The translations under genes and the position numbers were made by a program. 64,000 nt of DNA. Origin: CAJQPP01 sp963793465 (GTDB taxonomy: Bacteria; Planctomycetota; Planctomycetia; Pirellulales; Pirellulaceae). Below the pieces are notes generated by a model. That model saw only the letters and a list, made by a program, of their open reading frames with translations, had not been told where the DNA came from and did not search any database. Within the stretch, counting starts at the first letter, position 1. Every line of letters starts with the position of its first letter. This document shows positions 1-8,235 of this stretch, piece by piece. The DNA lies in NCBI GenBank assembly GCA_963793465.1, contig CAWCAJ010000005.1, forward strand, positions 558,001 through 622,000. Reading direction: 5' to 3'.

Positions 1-915
1 GTCCCTCACGAAGGCAAGCACAGCACCAACTCCTATTGCTCGGGGTCGCCGGTGACCGATGGCCAGCACGTCTACGCCTTCTTTGGATCGTTCGGTCTTT
101 ATTGCCTGGATATGCAAGGCCAGGTAGTTTGGGAACGACAATTGGGCAAAATGAAAACTCGCAATTCTTTCGGCGAGGGCTCTTCTCCGGCTCTGTATGA
201 AGACAAACTCGTGGTGATTTTTGATCACGAAGGCGACTCATTTTTGGAAGTGATGGATGCCAACAGTGGAGAAACCGTTTGGCGGGTGGATCGCAGCGAT
301 CCCTCGGGATGGACCACGCCCCAGGTCGTCAAGTATGGTGAACGCGTGCAAGTGATTATCAACGCCACCACGGTTCGCAGCTATGATCTGGCCGATGGAT
401 CCGTGATCTGGGAATGCGGGGGGCAAACCGGCAATCCCATCCCGGTCCCGTTTATTGTGGATGACCTGGCAATTTGCATGACCGGTTTTCGAACTTCCGC
501 TTGCTATGCGATTCCCCTGGATAGCCAGGGAGACATTTCGGAAACCGACAAGATCGTCTGGAATACCCGTGAGGTGGGTCCCTACGTGCCGACCGGGGTG
601 GCTTACAAAGGTACCGTTTATGCAACCAAAGGGAGTCAGCCGGTGCTGACCGCCTTGAACGTCAAGACAGGTGACGTCGTAATCGACGCCACGCGACTGG
701 AAGGGATTCGGACGTTGTATGCATCGATGGTGGCTGCCCAGGATCACATCTATGTGACGGGTCGTGAAGGCACGACCCTGGTATTGAAACAGGGCGACAC
801 CTTCGAACTCGTGGCCACGAATGAGCTGGGTGAACCGGTCGATGCAACCCCGGCGTTGGCCGGCAACCAAATATTCCTGCGCGGCGCCTCGCACCTGTAT
901 TGCTTCGAAAATTGA
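1..915 (+). CDS. PQQ-like beta-propeller repeat protein (5' truncated)
   Basis: The reading frame is open from base 1, so the gene begins upstream of the window; the GTG at 52 is internal. The protein has repeated blades of the PQQ/BamB type, with short strands ending in motifs such as 'ADGSVIWE', 'NSGETVWRV' and 'KTGDVVI'. Phrases such as 'SSPALYEDKLVV' and 'YATKGSQPVLTALN' are typical of planctomycete 'outer membrane protein assembly factor BamB-like' propellers. It ends with a final blade ('RGASHLYCFEN'). Such proteins are usually secreted and act as scaffold or binding domains; an enzymatic PQQ dehydrogenase role is not supported because no catalytic motif is visible. The fold is well supported, the function is not. 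Confidence 0.85.
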   Translation, partial: VPHEGKHSTNSYCSGSPVTDGQHVYAFFGSFGLYCLDMQGQVVWERQLGKMKTRNSFGEGSSPALYEDKLVVIFDHEGDSFLEVMDANSGETVWRVDRSDPSGWTTPQVVKYGERVQVIINATTVRSYDLADGSVIWECGGQTGNPIPVPFIVDDLAICMTGFRTSACYAIPLDSQGDISETDKIVWNTREVGPYVPTGVAYKGTVYATKGSQPVLTALNVKTGDVVIDATRLEGIRTLYASMVAAQDHIYVTGREGTTLVLKQGDTFELVATNELGEPVDATPALAGNQIFLRGASHLYCFEN

Positions 916-1060
916 ACTGGCTCTGCTTGAATTGGCTTTGCCATTGCAAAGGGCTGTGGGCAGGGATTCACCCATCCAGCTGCCATGCCCGCCCACCGGT
1001 GACCTGGTGACGGATTCAATATCCTTTGCCGAAACAGACGACCAAAGCAGATCGCTAAAT

Positions 1061-1090
1061 CAATTTCCAGCCAACCAATTTCCAGCCAAC
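1061..1090. repeat. 15-nt direct repeat, two copies
   Basis: Two perfect back-to-back copies of a 15-nt unit (caatttccagccaac) lie in the leader of the PEP-CTERM gene, 30 nt before its start codon. They probably arose by slippage; no function is evident. Confidence 0.6.
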
Positions 1091-1119
1091 CGGCTCGCCA
1101 ACTTGTGATGGAGTGACCC

Positions 1120-2034
1120 ATGAGAATCCTGATTTCATTTGCGTTAGCGTTTTTGATTGCTCCCCTACCCGGCTTGGCGGATTTGTTGTTGGTGCCGGAC
1201 TCCAACACGGATCAGGTTTTTCTGTTCTCGGCTCAAACGGGTGCTTTGGTCAACGACAGTTTCCTCGATATTGCCACTCAGGCCGGCAATGCGGGCGTTT
1301 CCTCAACTCCGATCGAGGCTCTGGAGGTTGGAAACGAGATCTGGGTTACCGATCAGGTGGCGGACCGGATTTGGCGGTTCGCGCGAAACGGCAACTATCT
1401 GGGAGCCGTCGGTGCCGGCGAATTGAATAACATTCGCGGACTGGAAGTCGTCGGCAATACGGTATACGTGGCCCAGGGAAGTGCCGGGACCAGTTTCGGC
1501 GAGGGCGTGGTTACGATCGATGTGCCTTCGCTGACGATCACGGGAGTGTTCGGCAATGACCCCGCCGACATCAGTTATTGGGATGTCCTGTTTTACAACG
1601 GTGAATTGCTGGTCACGAACAGCGGACTTGATGGGATCGAACGGTTCGACTTGAATGGCAATTTCCTGGGTTACTTTGCGCAATCCGATGGCGTGACCGA
1701 TTTCGATTTTCTCCAGCAACTGAGCGTCAACGGTGCAGGTAACCTGTTGGCGGGTGGGTTCAGCGCACCCTCGGGCGTCTACGAATTCATGAGCGACGGT
1801 ACCAATCTCGGGATCGTGGCCGGGTTGGACCTGGGTCCCCGAGCGGGATTCCAGTTGGGAAATGGAGAGATTGTGTGGAGCAATGGAACCTGGTTTCGCA
1901 CGGATGATTCCATTTTTGGCGAAGGCAGTTTTCGGTTTATCAACAGGACTTCGATCCCGGAACCTGCGGCCGGTGGCATCTGGGGACTACTGGCAGTGAC
2001 ATGGTGGACGCGGCGAAAACGCCGCGTTTCCTGA
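1120..2034 (+). CDS. PEP-CTERM sorting-domain protein with NHL/YncE-like propeller
   Basis: A 304-aa exported protein. The start ATG is preceded by a GGAG box six bases upstream. The N-terminus is a clear signal peptide (hydrophobic residues 5-20). The middle has propeller-like repeats ('ALEVGNEIWVTDQVADRIWRF', 'LEVVGNTVYVAQ', 'LLVTNSGLDGIERFD') resembling 6-bladed NHL/SMP-30-type folds. The C-terminus carries the tripartite PEP-CTERM signal: 'IPEPA', then a hydrophobic stretch, then the basic tail 'TRRKRRVS'. In known systems exosortase cleaves this signal at the membrane and the protein goes to the envelope or exopolysaccharide. No exosortase gene is in the window. The sorting call is strong; the ligand is unknown. 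Confidence 0.88.
   Translation: MRILISFALAFLIAPLPGLADLLLVPDSNTDQVFLFSAQTGALVNDSFLDIATQAGNAGVSSTPIEALEVGNEIWVTDQVADRIWRFARNGNYLGAVGAGELNNIRGLEVVGNTVYVAQGSAGTSFGEGVVTIDVPSLTITGVFGNDPADISYWDVLFYNGELLVTNSGLDGIERFDLNGNFLGYFAQSDGVTDFDFLQQLSVNGAGNLLAGGFSAPSGVYEFMSDGTNLGIVAGLDLGPRAGFQLGNGEIVWSNGTWFRTDDSIFGEGSFRFINRTSIPEPAAGGIWGLLAVTWWTRRKRRVS
2008..2027 (+). terminator. Possible terminator hairpin at the end of the PEP-CTERM gene
   Basis: A perfect 8-bp stem (acgcggcg/cgccgcgt) with an AAAA loop overlaps the last codons of the PEP-CTERM gene and is followed by TTTCCTGA. The T-run is short, so it could equally be a by-product of the Arg-rich C-terminus. Confidence 0.3.
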
Positions 2035-2394
2035 GCGGCTGCGATCATGGGCGGTTTGACCAGCCAATCTCGACGAGGGGCCCACCCCATGCACCGCCGC
2101 AATTCACCTCCCGATCACCGCCAGCCGCTGTGACCTCGAGCGATTCAGCTCAGCAAGAGTGGCGGGTGGGGCGGTATCGCACGTTCGCCCACCTGTGTCG
2201 CACGGTTGTTTCGGTCTGCAGACCGAGATCCTGACGGGGCTGGCCCAAGACAGCCTGTGAATGTCGTTGCATAGCCTGCCCCGGTCAGGGGGCCGGACAC
2301 TTCTGCCGGCGGTACGGAATTTGCCTTTCAGAAGGGATAGAACCTGCCCTTGAATCGACTCACGGCAGGGGGATCAATGAACCAAGGAGCTGCC
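2035..2394. other. Intergenic region before the CBS-protein pair
   Basis: A 360-nt stretch with no supported gene. It contains the perfect 16-bp palindrome listed separately, about 170 nt before the CBS gene. Short frames through it show no family resemblance. Confidence 0.5.
2211..2226. promoter_or_regulatory. Perfect 16-bp palindrome, candidate operator
   Basis: The sequence tcggtctgcagaccga is a perfect inverted repeat with no spacer, 169 nt upstream of the first CBS gene's start. Its size fits a dimeric regulator site, but it could also form a transcript hairpin. No regulator gene is adjacent. Confidence 0.3.
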
Positions 2395-2883
2395 ATGGGC
2401 GAAGATGTCTACAAAAAGCGTGTTAAAGAATTTGTGACTCGTGATACGGTCACTTTGGGCGTTGGGGATTCGATTCATGAAGCCTTGGAATTGATGAGCG
2501 AGAACCGGGTTTCGGCACTGCCCGTGGTGGACAGCAAGAACCGCTGCGTGGGCATTTTTTCCACGTCGGATCTGGTGGATATGACGCGTGACACGGACGA
2601 TGACTTGCGGGATCTCAACCTGGTGGATTTGTCCACGAAGCGTTTTCTGGTGGACAAGTTGGCCCATAGTCTGGGGAATGAGAAGGTGCAGGGTTTCATG
2701 AGCGAAGCGGTGGTGACCGTCGGCATGGAGACCTTGATTGGCAAGGCGGCGCAGGAAATGCTCCGCAACCAGGTCCATCATTTGCCCGTCGTGGATCATG
2801 ACGATCGCCTGATCGGGATTATATCCACGATGGATATCCTCTGCGAATTCGCGGATGCGGCCCCTCAGGCAACGACCGCCTGA
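2395..2883 (+). CDS. CBS-domain pair protein
   Basis: A 162-aa soluble protein consisting essentially of two CBS motifs, a Bateman module that in known cases binds adenine nucleotides or S-adenosyl-methionine and regulates partners. The first motif begins with 'VKEFVTRDTVTLGVGDSI' and contains 'ALPVVDSKNRCVGIFSTSDL'; the second contains 'HHLPVVDHDDRLIGIISTMDI'. Upstream in-frame TTG (2350) and ATG (2377) codons exist, but the ATG at 2395 is preceded by AAGGAG with five spacer bases and gives a start right before the domain, so it is chosen. A second stand-alone CBS protein follows 101 nt downstream on the same strand, suggesting an operon of two paralogues. The ligand and target are unknown. 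Confidence 0.88.
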   Translation: MGEDVYKKRVKEFVTRDTVTLGVGDSIHEALELMSENRVSALPVVDSKNRCVGIFSTSDLVDMTRDTDDDLRDLNLVDLSTKRFLVDKLAHSLGNEKVQGFMSEAVVTVGMETLIGKAAQEMLRNQVHHLPVVDHDDRLIGIISTMDILCEFADAAPQATTA

Positions 2884-2984
2884 AGCCGTGACTCCACACA
2901 CGCCTGACAGGATCGGAAACGGGTGCCCGTTGATTTCAATTGAATTTTTCTTGTAGTTGTTCATCTAACCACCCTGGAACCTTC

Positions 2985-3431
2985 ATGAATACGAAAATTG
3001 CCGACTTGATGACCTCCCCTGTGATGACCACGACACCGCACCAGACGATGGGCCATGTCAAAAACGTGTTGCGTGACCATTCGGCCAGTTGCATGCCCGT
3101 CATCAATTCCGAGGGAGAGCCGGTGGGGATCATTACCGCCAGCGACCTGATCGGCGACTTCCCGGATGGGGCTCCCGTTTCGCAGCATATGACCGACCGG
3201 GTGTTTACCGTGCCACAGTACAATGATGTATCGATCGCTGCCCGGATCATGCGGAATCACAAGATTCATCATGTGGTGGTGACGCATGAGAAGAAGGTGG
3301 TGGGAATTATCAGTTCCTACGATCTTCTGCAACTTGTTGAAGATCATCGTTTTGTGATGAAGAATGCTCCCAGCGAAACGGCCAAAAAGGGTGGCAAGCG
3401 TCAGAAACAGGCTCTTGAACCGACCGATTAG
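2985..3431 (+). CDS. CBS-domain pair protein
   Basis: A 148-aa two-CBS protein. The N-terminal motif includes 'MTSPVMTTTPHQTMGHVKNV' and 'SCMPVINSEGEPVGIITASDL'; the second includes 'HHVVVTHEKKVVGIISSYDLL'. A Lys-rich tail follows. The ATG at 2985 starts directly at the domain; the longer frame from a TTG at 2940 adds residues unlike the family. It lies 101 nt after the other CBS protein and is probably co-transcribed. The two are diverged paralogues rather than a recent duplication. Role inferred: nucleotide-sensing regulator. Confidence 0.87.
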   Translation: MNTKIADLMTSPVMTTTPHQTMGHVKNVLRDHSASCMPVINSEGEPVGIITASDLIGDFPDGAPVSQHMTDRVFTVPQYNDVSIAARIMRNHKIHHVVVTHEKKVVGIISSYDLLQLVEDHRFVMKNAPSETAKKGGKRQKQALEPTD

Positions 3432-3536
3432 TTACCGACCGATTCGCTACCGGGCCGGTGGACCGACGGGGGGCTGGGTGCGGGCAGCGGGATTTCCAGT
3501 CTCAGTGAACAGCCTGCCTTGTGTTACCATGGTGGC

Positions 3537-4724
3537 ATGAGCATTGTGAAACAGGATTTTGTGCCCTCTCTTCCCGCCACGGAGGATCTGCGTTCGCTGG
3601 CACGGCGGCGGATTCCCCGTTTTGCCTTTGAGTATCTGGATGGCGGCTGCAACGACGATGTGAACCTGCGGCGAAACTGCTCGGACATTCAGGCAATCGA
3701 ACTGATGCCGGAGTATCTGGCCGAGCACGATGTCTCCGAGATGAAGACCACCTTGTTCGGCGAGGAGTATGCTGCCCCCTTTGGTGTGGCGCCCATTGGC
3801 CTGCAGGGGTTGATGTGGCCCAACTCGCCGGAAATTCTGGCCCAGGCTGCCATCCGTCACAATCTGCCCTTCATTCTCAGCACAGTCTCTACCGCCAGCA
3901 TCGAACACATTGGGGAAGTGACGGCCGGTCGATTCTGGTTCCAGCTTTATCACCCGGCGGAGGAACGGGTGCTGGACGACTTGTTATCCCGGGCCGCGTC
4001 GGCGGGAGCCCAGGTATTGGTCGCCCTGTCGGATGTACCCACGTTCGGGTTTCGCCCGCGAGATATCCGCAATGGGCTGGCCATGCCGCCCAAGATGACG
4101 CTGCGGAATCTGATGCAGATGTTAGGGCGGCCGGAATGGGCCTTCAATACGCTCCGCTACGGTAAGCCCAGCTTTCAAACTCTGGCCCCCTATATGCCCA
4201 AAGGACTCGATCTGCGGGCATTGGGGAAGTTCATGGATGCCACCTTCGATGGTCGCTTGCAGGAACACAAACTGGCCCGCTTACGCGACAAGTGGCCGGG
4301 GAAACTGGTGGTCAAGGGAGTCGTCAATGAGCGGGATGCGGAACGCTGTGTACGTTTGGGTGTGGATGGAATCATCGTGTCCAATCACGGGGGACGTCAA
4401 CTGGACGCAGGGGAATCGACAATCAAGCCTCTCACGCGATTGGCTCCCCTGTTCTCCGACAAGCTGGTGGTGATGATGGATAGTGGGATACGGTCGGGTC
4501 CGGACATTGCCCGCACGATTGCCTCGGGTGCCCAGTTCACTTTCCTGGGACGGCCTTTCATGTACGGTGTGGCTGCCCTGGGTTCCCGCGGTGGCAACCA
4601 TGTGATGGCCATGATGAAAATGCAGTTGCAGCAGATTCTGGAGCAGTTGTGTTGCAAGACCGTCGCGGAGTTGCCGCAACATCTGATCAAGAGTGCTCTG
4701 GATCCAGTTGCTTTGGCGGACTGA
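3537..4724 (+). CDS. FMN-dependent alpha-hydroxy-acid oxidase/dehydrogenase
   Basis: A 395-aa TIM-barrel enzyme of the lactate oxidase / glycolate oxidase / LldD family, which oxidises L-2-hydroxy acids to 2-oxo acids with FMN. Visible hallmarks are the N-terminal 'FEYLDGG' with its Tyr (residue 33), the 'FGVAPIGLQGL' loop, the lysine strand 'KLVVKGVV', the active-site signature 'SNHGGRQLD' with catalytic His near residue 284 followed by an Arg, and the phosphate-binding end 'MDSGIRSGPDIARTIASGAQFTFLGRPF' region. Length matches the family (350-400 aa). An in-frame ATG at 3519 exists; 3537 is preferred because it starts where homologues do, though no strong ribosome site is seen at either. The substrate cannot be told from the sequence. 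Confidence 0.9.
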   Translation: MSIVKQDFVPSLPATEDLRSLARRRIPRFAFEYLDGGCNDDVNLRRNCSDIQAIELMPEYLAEHDVSEMKTTLFGEEYAAPFGVAPIGLQGLMWPNSPEILAQAAIRHNLPFILSTVSTASIEHIGEVTAGRFWFQLYHPAEERVLDDLLSRAASAGAQVLVALSDVPTFGFRPRDIRNGLAMPPKMTLRNLMQMLGRPEWAFNTLRYGKPSFQTLAPYMPKGLDLRALGKFMDATFDGRLQEHKLARLRDKWPGKLVVKGVVNERDAERCVRLGVDGIIVSNHGGRQLDAGESTIKPLTRLAPLFSDKLVVMMDSGIRSGPDIARTIASGAQFTFLGRPFMYGVAALGSRGGNHVMAMMKMQLQQILEQLCCKTVAELPQHLIKSALDPVALAD

Positions 4725-4780
4725 AGACGCAGGCCCGGGAAAATGAGTGCGGCACACGCTACCTGTCCCTGCGAGTCGCC

Positions 4781-5881
4781 CTAACCTTGTGAAACGGGTC
4801 GCCCTTGTATGCGATCCAGCAGGCCCTGTTTGCCAGCTTCGTCCTGGCCGTACAGCCACTGCAGCACATTATCGCTCCACATGGCGTCGGCTTCCTGCTG
4901 GCTGAGAATGCCCTGCTCGACTGCCAAATCCAGAATTTTGCCCGGATAGGAGGACTGCGGTTTGCTTTCCATTTCACCCAGCGGATAGGGATCATCCAGT
5001 CCCAAAATCACTTGTTTGGCGCCCTGGTTGGACAACAGCAGTTTCAGGGAACCGGTGTCGTGTACCAGGGTATCGAAAAAGATGTTGGGGTGGCCCACCG
5101 CCTTACGCGGGTGCGTCATGCCTTCAAACAAATCGGGACGGCCATCAAATCCCTGAATGCGGCGGCCCAGGTTGATTTGAGCCAACTGGCCACCATGCGC
5201 AAAGCAGGTTCGCATGTTTGGATATTTATGCCAATACCCCTTGAGTGTCAAGAAATGGTAGGCGTCCGCACATTGAGCCAACATCCAGATCAGGTGAAAT
5301 CGCCAGGCATCGTTTTCCAGTAGCACGAATTTTTCGCCGTCATAGGGGTGAATCTCGACTGCCAGGTTGTAATGACTGGCCATTTCAAAGATGGGCTCAT
5401 TCTCCTCGTCAAAAATGCAACGCCAGGCACCGATCGTGTCCATGTAATGCGTTGGCAGACACAGCAACCGCATGCCCAATTGCTCAACACACCTCTCAAT
5501 TTCCCACAGGGCGCCTCGAACAAAACCCGGGTGCACCACAAACCCGCAAGTAAACCGCGAAGGGTGATCGTGCTGGATATGGGCGTTGAAGTCATTCTGG
5601 AATCGCAACGCCTGTTTCATCTCCTCAACACGCAGACCATTGCCGTACAATTGCGACAGGTTCAAGACTACGGCGTGGTCGATATGGAATCGATCCATCC
5701 ATTCCAGTTTTTCATTCAGAAAGAAACTGGAATCGGTGACAGGTCGTTTCCAACCTTTCTGCAACATAAATTTTCGCTCGTCATCGACCCAGAAGATTTC
5801 CTTGTCCTTCATGAACTGCGGAATTTCTTCCGGGTAGGGAAGCAGGTGCGAGTGGGCGTTGATTCTGAGTTTGCGATCCAT
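4781..5881 (-). CDS. Amidohydrolase family protein, ACMSD-like
   Basis: A 366-aa metal-dependent hydrolase or decarboxylase of the amidohydrolase-2 group, to which aminocarboxymuconate semialdehyde decarboxylase belongs. Metal and catalytic motifs are in order: 'INAHSH' (HxH) at residues 8-13, 'VEIHPYD' near 180, 'FAHGG' near 235 and the late Asp in 'GLDDPYPLGE' near 295, which closely matches the 'DxPxPLGE' motif of ACMSD enzymes. The ATG start lies directly before the first strand. It converges with the hydroxy-acid oxidase gene (stops 56 nt apart). The substrate is uncertain because no other kynurenine or quinolinate gene is nearby. Confidence 0.85.
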   Translation of the reverse strand: MDRKLRINAHSHLLPYPEEIPQFMKDKEIFWVDDERKFMLQKGWKRPVTDSSFFLNEKLEWMDRFHIDHAVVLNLSQLYGNGLRVEEMKQALRFQNDFNAHIQHDHPSRFTCGFVVHPGFVRGALWEIERCVEQLGMRLLCLPTHYMDTIGAWRCIFDEENEPIFEMASHYNLAVEIHPYDGEKFVLLENDAWRFHLIWMLAQCADAYHFLTLKGYWHKYPNMRTCFAHGGQLAQINLGRRIQGFDGRPDLFEGMTHPRKAVGHPNIFFDTLVHDTGSLKLLLSNQGAKQVILGLDDPYPLGEMESKPQSSYPGKILDLAVEQGILSQQEADAMWSDNVLQWLYGQDEAGKQGLLDRIQGRPVSQG

Positions 5882-6286
5882 GATGGCATGCTAGGGTTTT
5901 CGGACGGACTTGAACAGTCACTTGTCGGAGCAACGGCTCATTGTCATTGATTTACGGCGACCTGCCAAATAGCCATGCAAAACATCTCGACCCAATACCC
6001 GAGCCACCGCTGGTCCGGTACGGCTGAGCGGCCGGGTGCCACTACCGGCTCGCCCAGCCGTGTCCTCTTTGCAAATCCAGCACGATCCATTCCATTCAGA
6101 TCTGACAGGCCACTGGCTGGACCCGCCGGTTCTTCCTGCGGGCGTTGAAGCCCGACAGCGAAGCCCGACAGCGGCAGACGGGACCGTGGCTGGGCCACCC
6201 GGGCGTCCCATTTTCTCTGTTTCCAACCGCAGCGGACCAACCGGAGCGGACCCCTGGGCCAGGTAACCGCAGTCAGCCGGACTCGT
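5882..6286. other. Intergenic region carrying a dispersed repeat
   Basis: A 405-nt non-coding stretch upstream of the amidohydrolase gene and downstream of the TPR gene. Its recognisable content is one copy of the hairpin repeat (6031-6110). Between 6140 and 6180 there is also a short imperfect duplication of 'gaagcccgacagc'. Nothing else was recognised. Confidence 0.5.
6031..6110 (+). repeat. Dispersed intergenic hairpin repeat, copy 1 (degenerate)
   Basis: This copy matches the family pattern gggtgccact-(hairpin)-cagcacgrtcc-attcagatctgacagg. The hairpin stem is partly decayed here (ccactaccgg/cagccgtg). It sits between genes, like all other copies. Confidence 0.75.
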
Positions 6287-7267
6287 TCAGCGCCCCATCC
6301 TTGCCAAATCCGCTTCGGCAGCGATATGTCCAAACGAGGCCCATCCGTTGGCAGCCACGATTTCCCGCATCGCAGATTTTGCGGCCTCGGTTTTCCCCTG
6401 GCAGAGTAGCCAATTGGCATAGGCATACCGTACGGAGTCCCCGGCCGGTGTGGAATCCAGTCCCTGCAACAGTTGCTCGGCGGAAATCACACCCCGATAA
6501 AACAGACAGGCCTGATGGTAACTTTGGTTTTCAATGATGTCCATTTCCGCCTTCACGTTCTGCAGCGATTGGTGGGCCTCGTCTGCCTTGCCCATGCGGC
6601 TGAGGGTGCAGAAGATCCAATGTCCCGAGGAGACAATATTGTCATCGTTCTGACCGCATCGCTGGCAGGCCTGATAGGCCTGCAAGGCTGCCGGCCAGTC
6701 GGCTTTCAGGTAGTGGGCCAGTCCCTTGTGATAGTAGATATTGCCGTGCAGCGTGCTGATCGGCGTGCCTCGCGTGTTGGGAATACCATCGGGCTCGATT
6801 TGGTCCGGTTGCTCCTCGATCCACTCAATCGCCTGGTCCAGGTCGGCAATCGCTTTATCGAACTCACGCACAGTGATCCATCGGTGTCCGCGGTGCCGCA
6901 ACATCCTGGCGTCCCCGGGGAACTGCTCGATCCCACTGGTGAATGTCGCAATGGCGGCTCGATAATCGCCACAGTAGGCCTGGAATCGGCCCACCCAAAT
7001 CAGGTTATCGGCACTCGGGTCGGCGGCAAAGTTCTTGTTGTGTGTTTCCAGTTTGGCGAGTAGAGACTCGTTGGGGGCTGCCGAAGTCAGGGGTTTTCCC
7101 AACAGCGACGTGCCTTGCTGGGCAATGGCAACCGCCGCTCCTGCGGTCATCCAGCCCGCCACGAGGGTCAGCCAGGTGGCAACCAGGACAGGTCGCCTGG
7201 CAACGTCATGAAACCGAACACACGGAACAAACAAGCGGCGGCTGGCACTTTGATTGGCGATGGGCAT
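6287..7267 (-). CDS. Exported TPR-repeat protein
   Basis: A 326-aa protein. The ATG at 7267 has a GGGAG box seven bases upstream; a longer frame from 7306 lacks one. Residues 28-52 form a hydrophobic segment ('LVATWLTLVAGWMTAGAAVAIAQ') that is a signal peptide or membrane anchor. The rest is alpha-helical with TPR signatures: 'YRAAIATFTSGIEQFPGDARMLRHRGHR', 'FDKAIADLDQAIEW' and 'LHGNIYYHKGLAHYLKADWPAALQAYQACQ'. TPRs mediate protein-protein contacts, so a periplasmic scaffold or assembly role is possible. The next gene (7285-7968) ends 17 nt upstream on the same strand, so the two are probably co-transcribed. Confidence 0.82.
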   Translation of the reverse strand: MPIANQSASRRLFVPCVRFHDVARRPVLVATWLTLVAGWMTAGAAVAIAQQGTSLLGKPLTSAAPNESLLAKLETHNKNFAADPSADNLIWVGRFQAYCGDYRAAIATFTSGIEQFPGDARMLRHRGHRWITVREFDKAIADLDQAIEWIEEQPDQIEPDGIPNTRGTPISTLHGNIYYHKGLAHYLKADWPAALQAYQACQRCGQNDDNIVSSGHWIFCTLSRMGKADEAHQSLQNVKAEMDIIENQSYHQACLFYRGVISAEQLLQGLDSTPAGDSVRYAYANWLLCQGKTEAAKSAMREIVAANGWASFGHIAAEADLARMGR

Positions 7268-7284
7268 GGACAGCTCCCAATAAA

Positions 7285-7968
7285 CTAGGATTTGATTTGT
7301 TTGCAACGGTCATCAAACACGCCGAAGACTTCCAGAGCTTCCGCAAACAGGGATTTCAGTTGATCCGGGCTGGGAGGGCGATTGGACGAGTAGGCGATCA
7401 TCTTGCCGGGAACGGCTTCGATGCATAGCTTTTCTTTGCGTTCCATCAGCGAGAGGATTGAATCGTCGAAGAACTCGCGGATCCCCTGCTCGTCTTCCCC
7501 CTTCAACAGGTACATTTTTGAAAAGGTGGGATGGGACGAAAAGTCGATATCCTGCATTCCCAGCACCGACCCCAGACGGTCGAACATGCTTTCCGGCCGC
7601 ATTGTGAACGATGGGATCCGCAGCTCGTTGGATTCCATCAGGGTCACCACGCGACGATGCCGCTGCTGGTGCTCGCCACCCCCCGTCGTGTAGTGGTAGT
7701 CAAAAATGGTGAGCTCAAATTCTTCGGTTTCACCCTGCACGATGTTCAGAATCTTGCGATCGCGACCTCGATTGAACAGTTTGAAAGGGGCCACGCGATT
7801 CCAAAAGGCATCGTCTGCCTGGGTCACAAACCCGAGTCCCATCGTCTCGGCCGCTGCCTGTAAATGCTCACGCCGTAAGCGGTTTTTCCGTCTTTCGTGG
7901 ATCACGCCCATCGCCACCAGGGACAGAATGACTGCCAGCAGGACGGGGACTATCAACGCCCAATTCAA
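7285..7968 (-). CDS. Membrane-anchored protein of unknown function
   Basis: About 227 aa with one N-terminal membrane helix ('LIVPVLLAVILSLVAMGVIHERRKNRLRREHL') followed by a soluble domain of roughly 190 aa ('AAAETMGLGFVTQ...', 'EFELTIFDYHYTTGGGEHQQRHRRVV'). The pattern resembles planctomycete proteins that start with a small helix and a DUF3137-like core, but I do not recognise it securely. The start is uncertain: the frame stays open to 8448 but that extension overlaps the divergent protease gene and its promoter space. A TTG at 7968 with GGAG eight bases upstream puts the membrane helix at the N-terminus and is preferred. It precedes the TPR gene in the same operon. Confidence 0.6.
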   Translation of the reverse strand: MNWALIVPVLLAVILSLVAMGVIHERRKNRLRREHLQAAAETMGLGFVTQADDAFWNRVAPFKLFNRGRDRKILNIVQGETEEFELTIFDYHYTTGGGEHQQRHRRVVTLMESNELRIPSFTMRPESMFDRLGSVLGMQDIDFSSHPTFSKMYLLKGEDEQGIREFFDDSILSLMERKEKLCIEAVPGKMIAYSSNRPPSPDQLKSLFAEALEVFGVFDDRCKQIKS

Positions 7969-8235
7969 AGGTATCGCTCCCGATTCGATTCGTTCGTAAA
8001 ATGATACATGGTGCCGCCTTCCATCCCTGCCCGCGTCAGGTCGCTCCTTGCCGGATTCTCCCCAGGCCTGATGTTGGGACGGCCTTGCGACCGGGACCCG
8101 TCGCCGGATCCGCTGGGCATTGTAACACGTTTGCTTGAGGTGTTTTGCACTTGACCAAGGCTGCGAAAACGGTCGCTGCGGGCCACACAACTTTACCCCG
8201 TTCCACACTTTCAACCCAACCTGCGAGTTTCCTTG

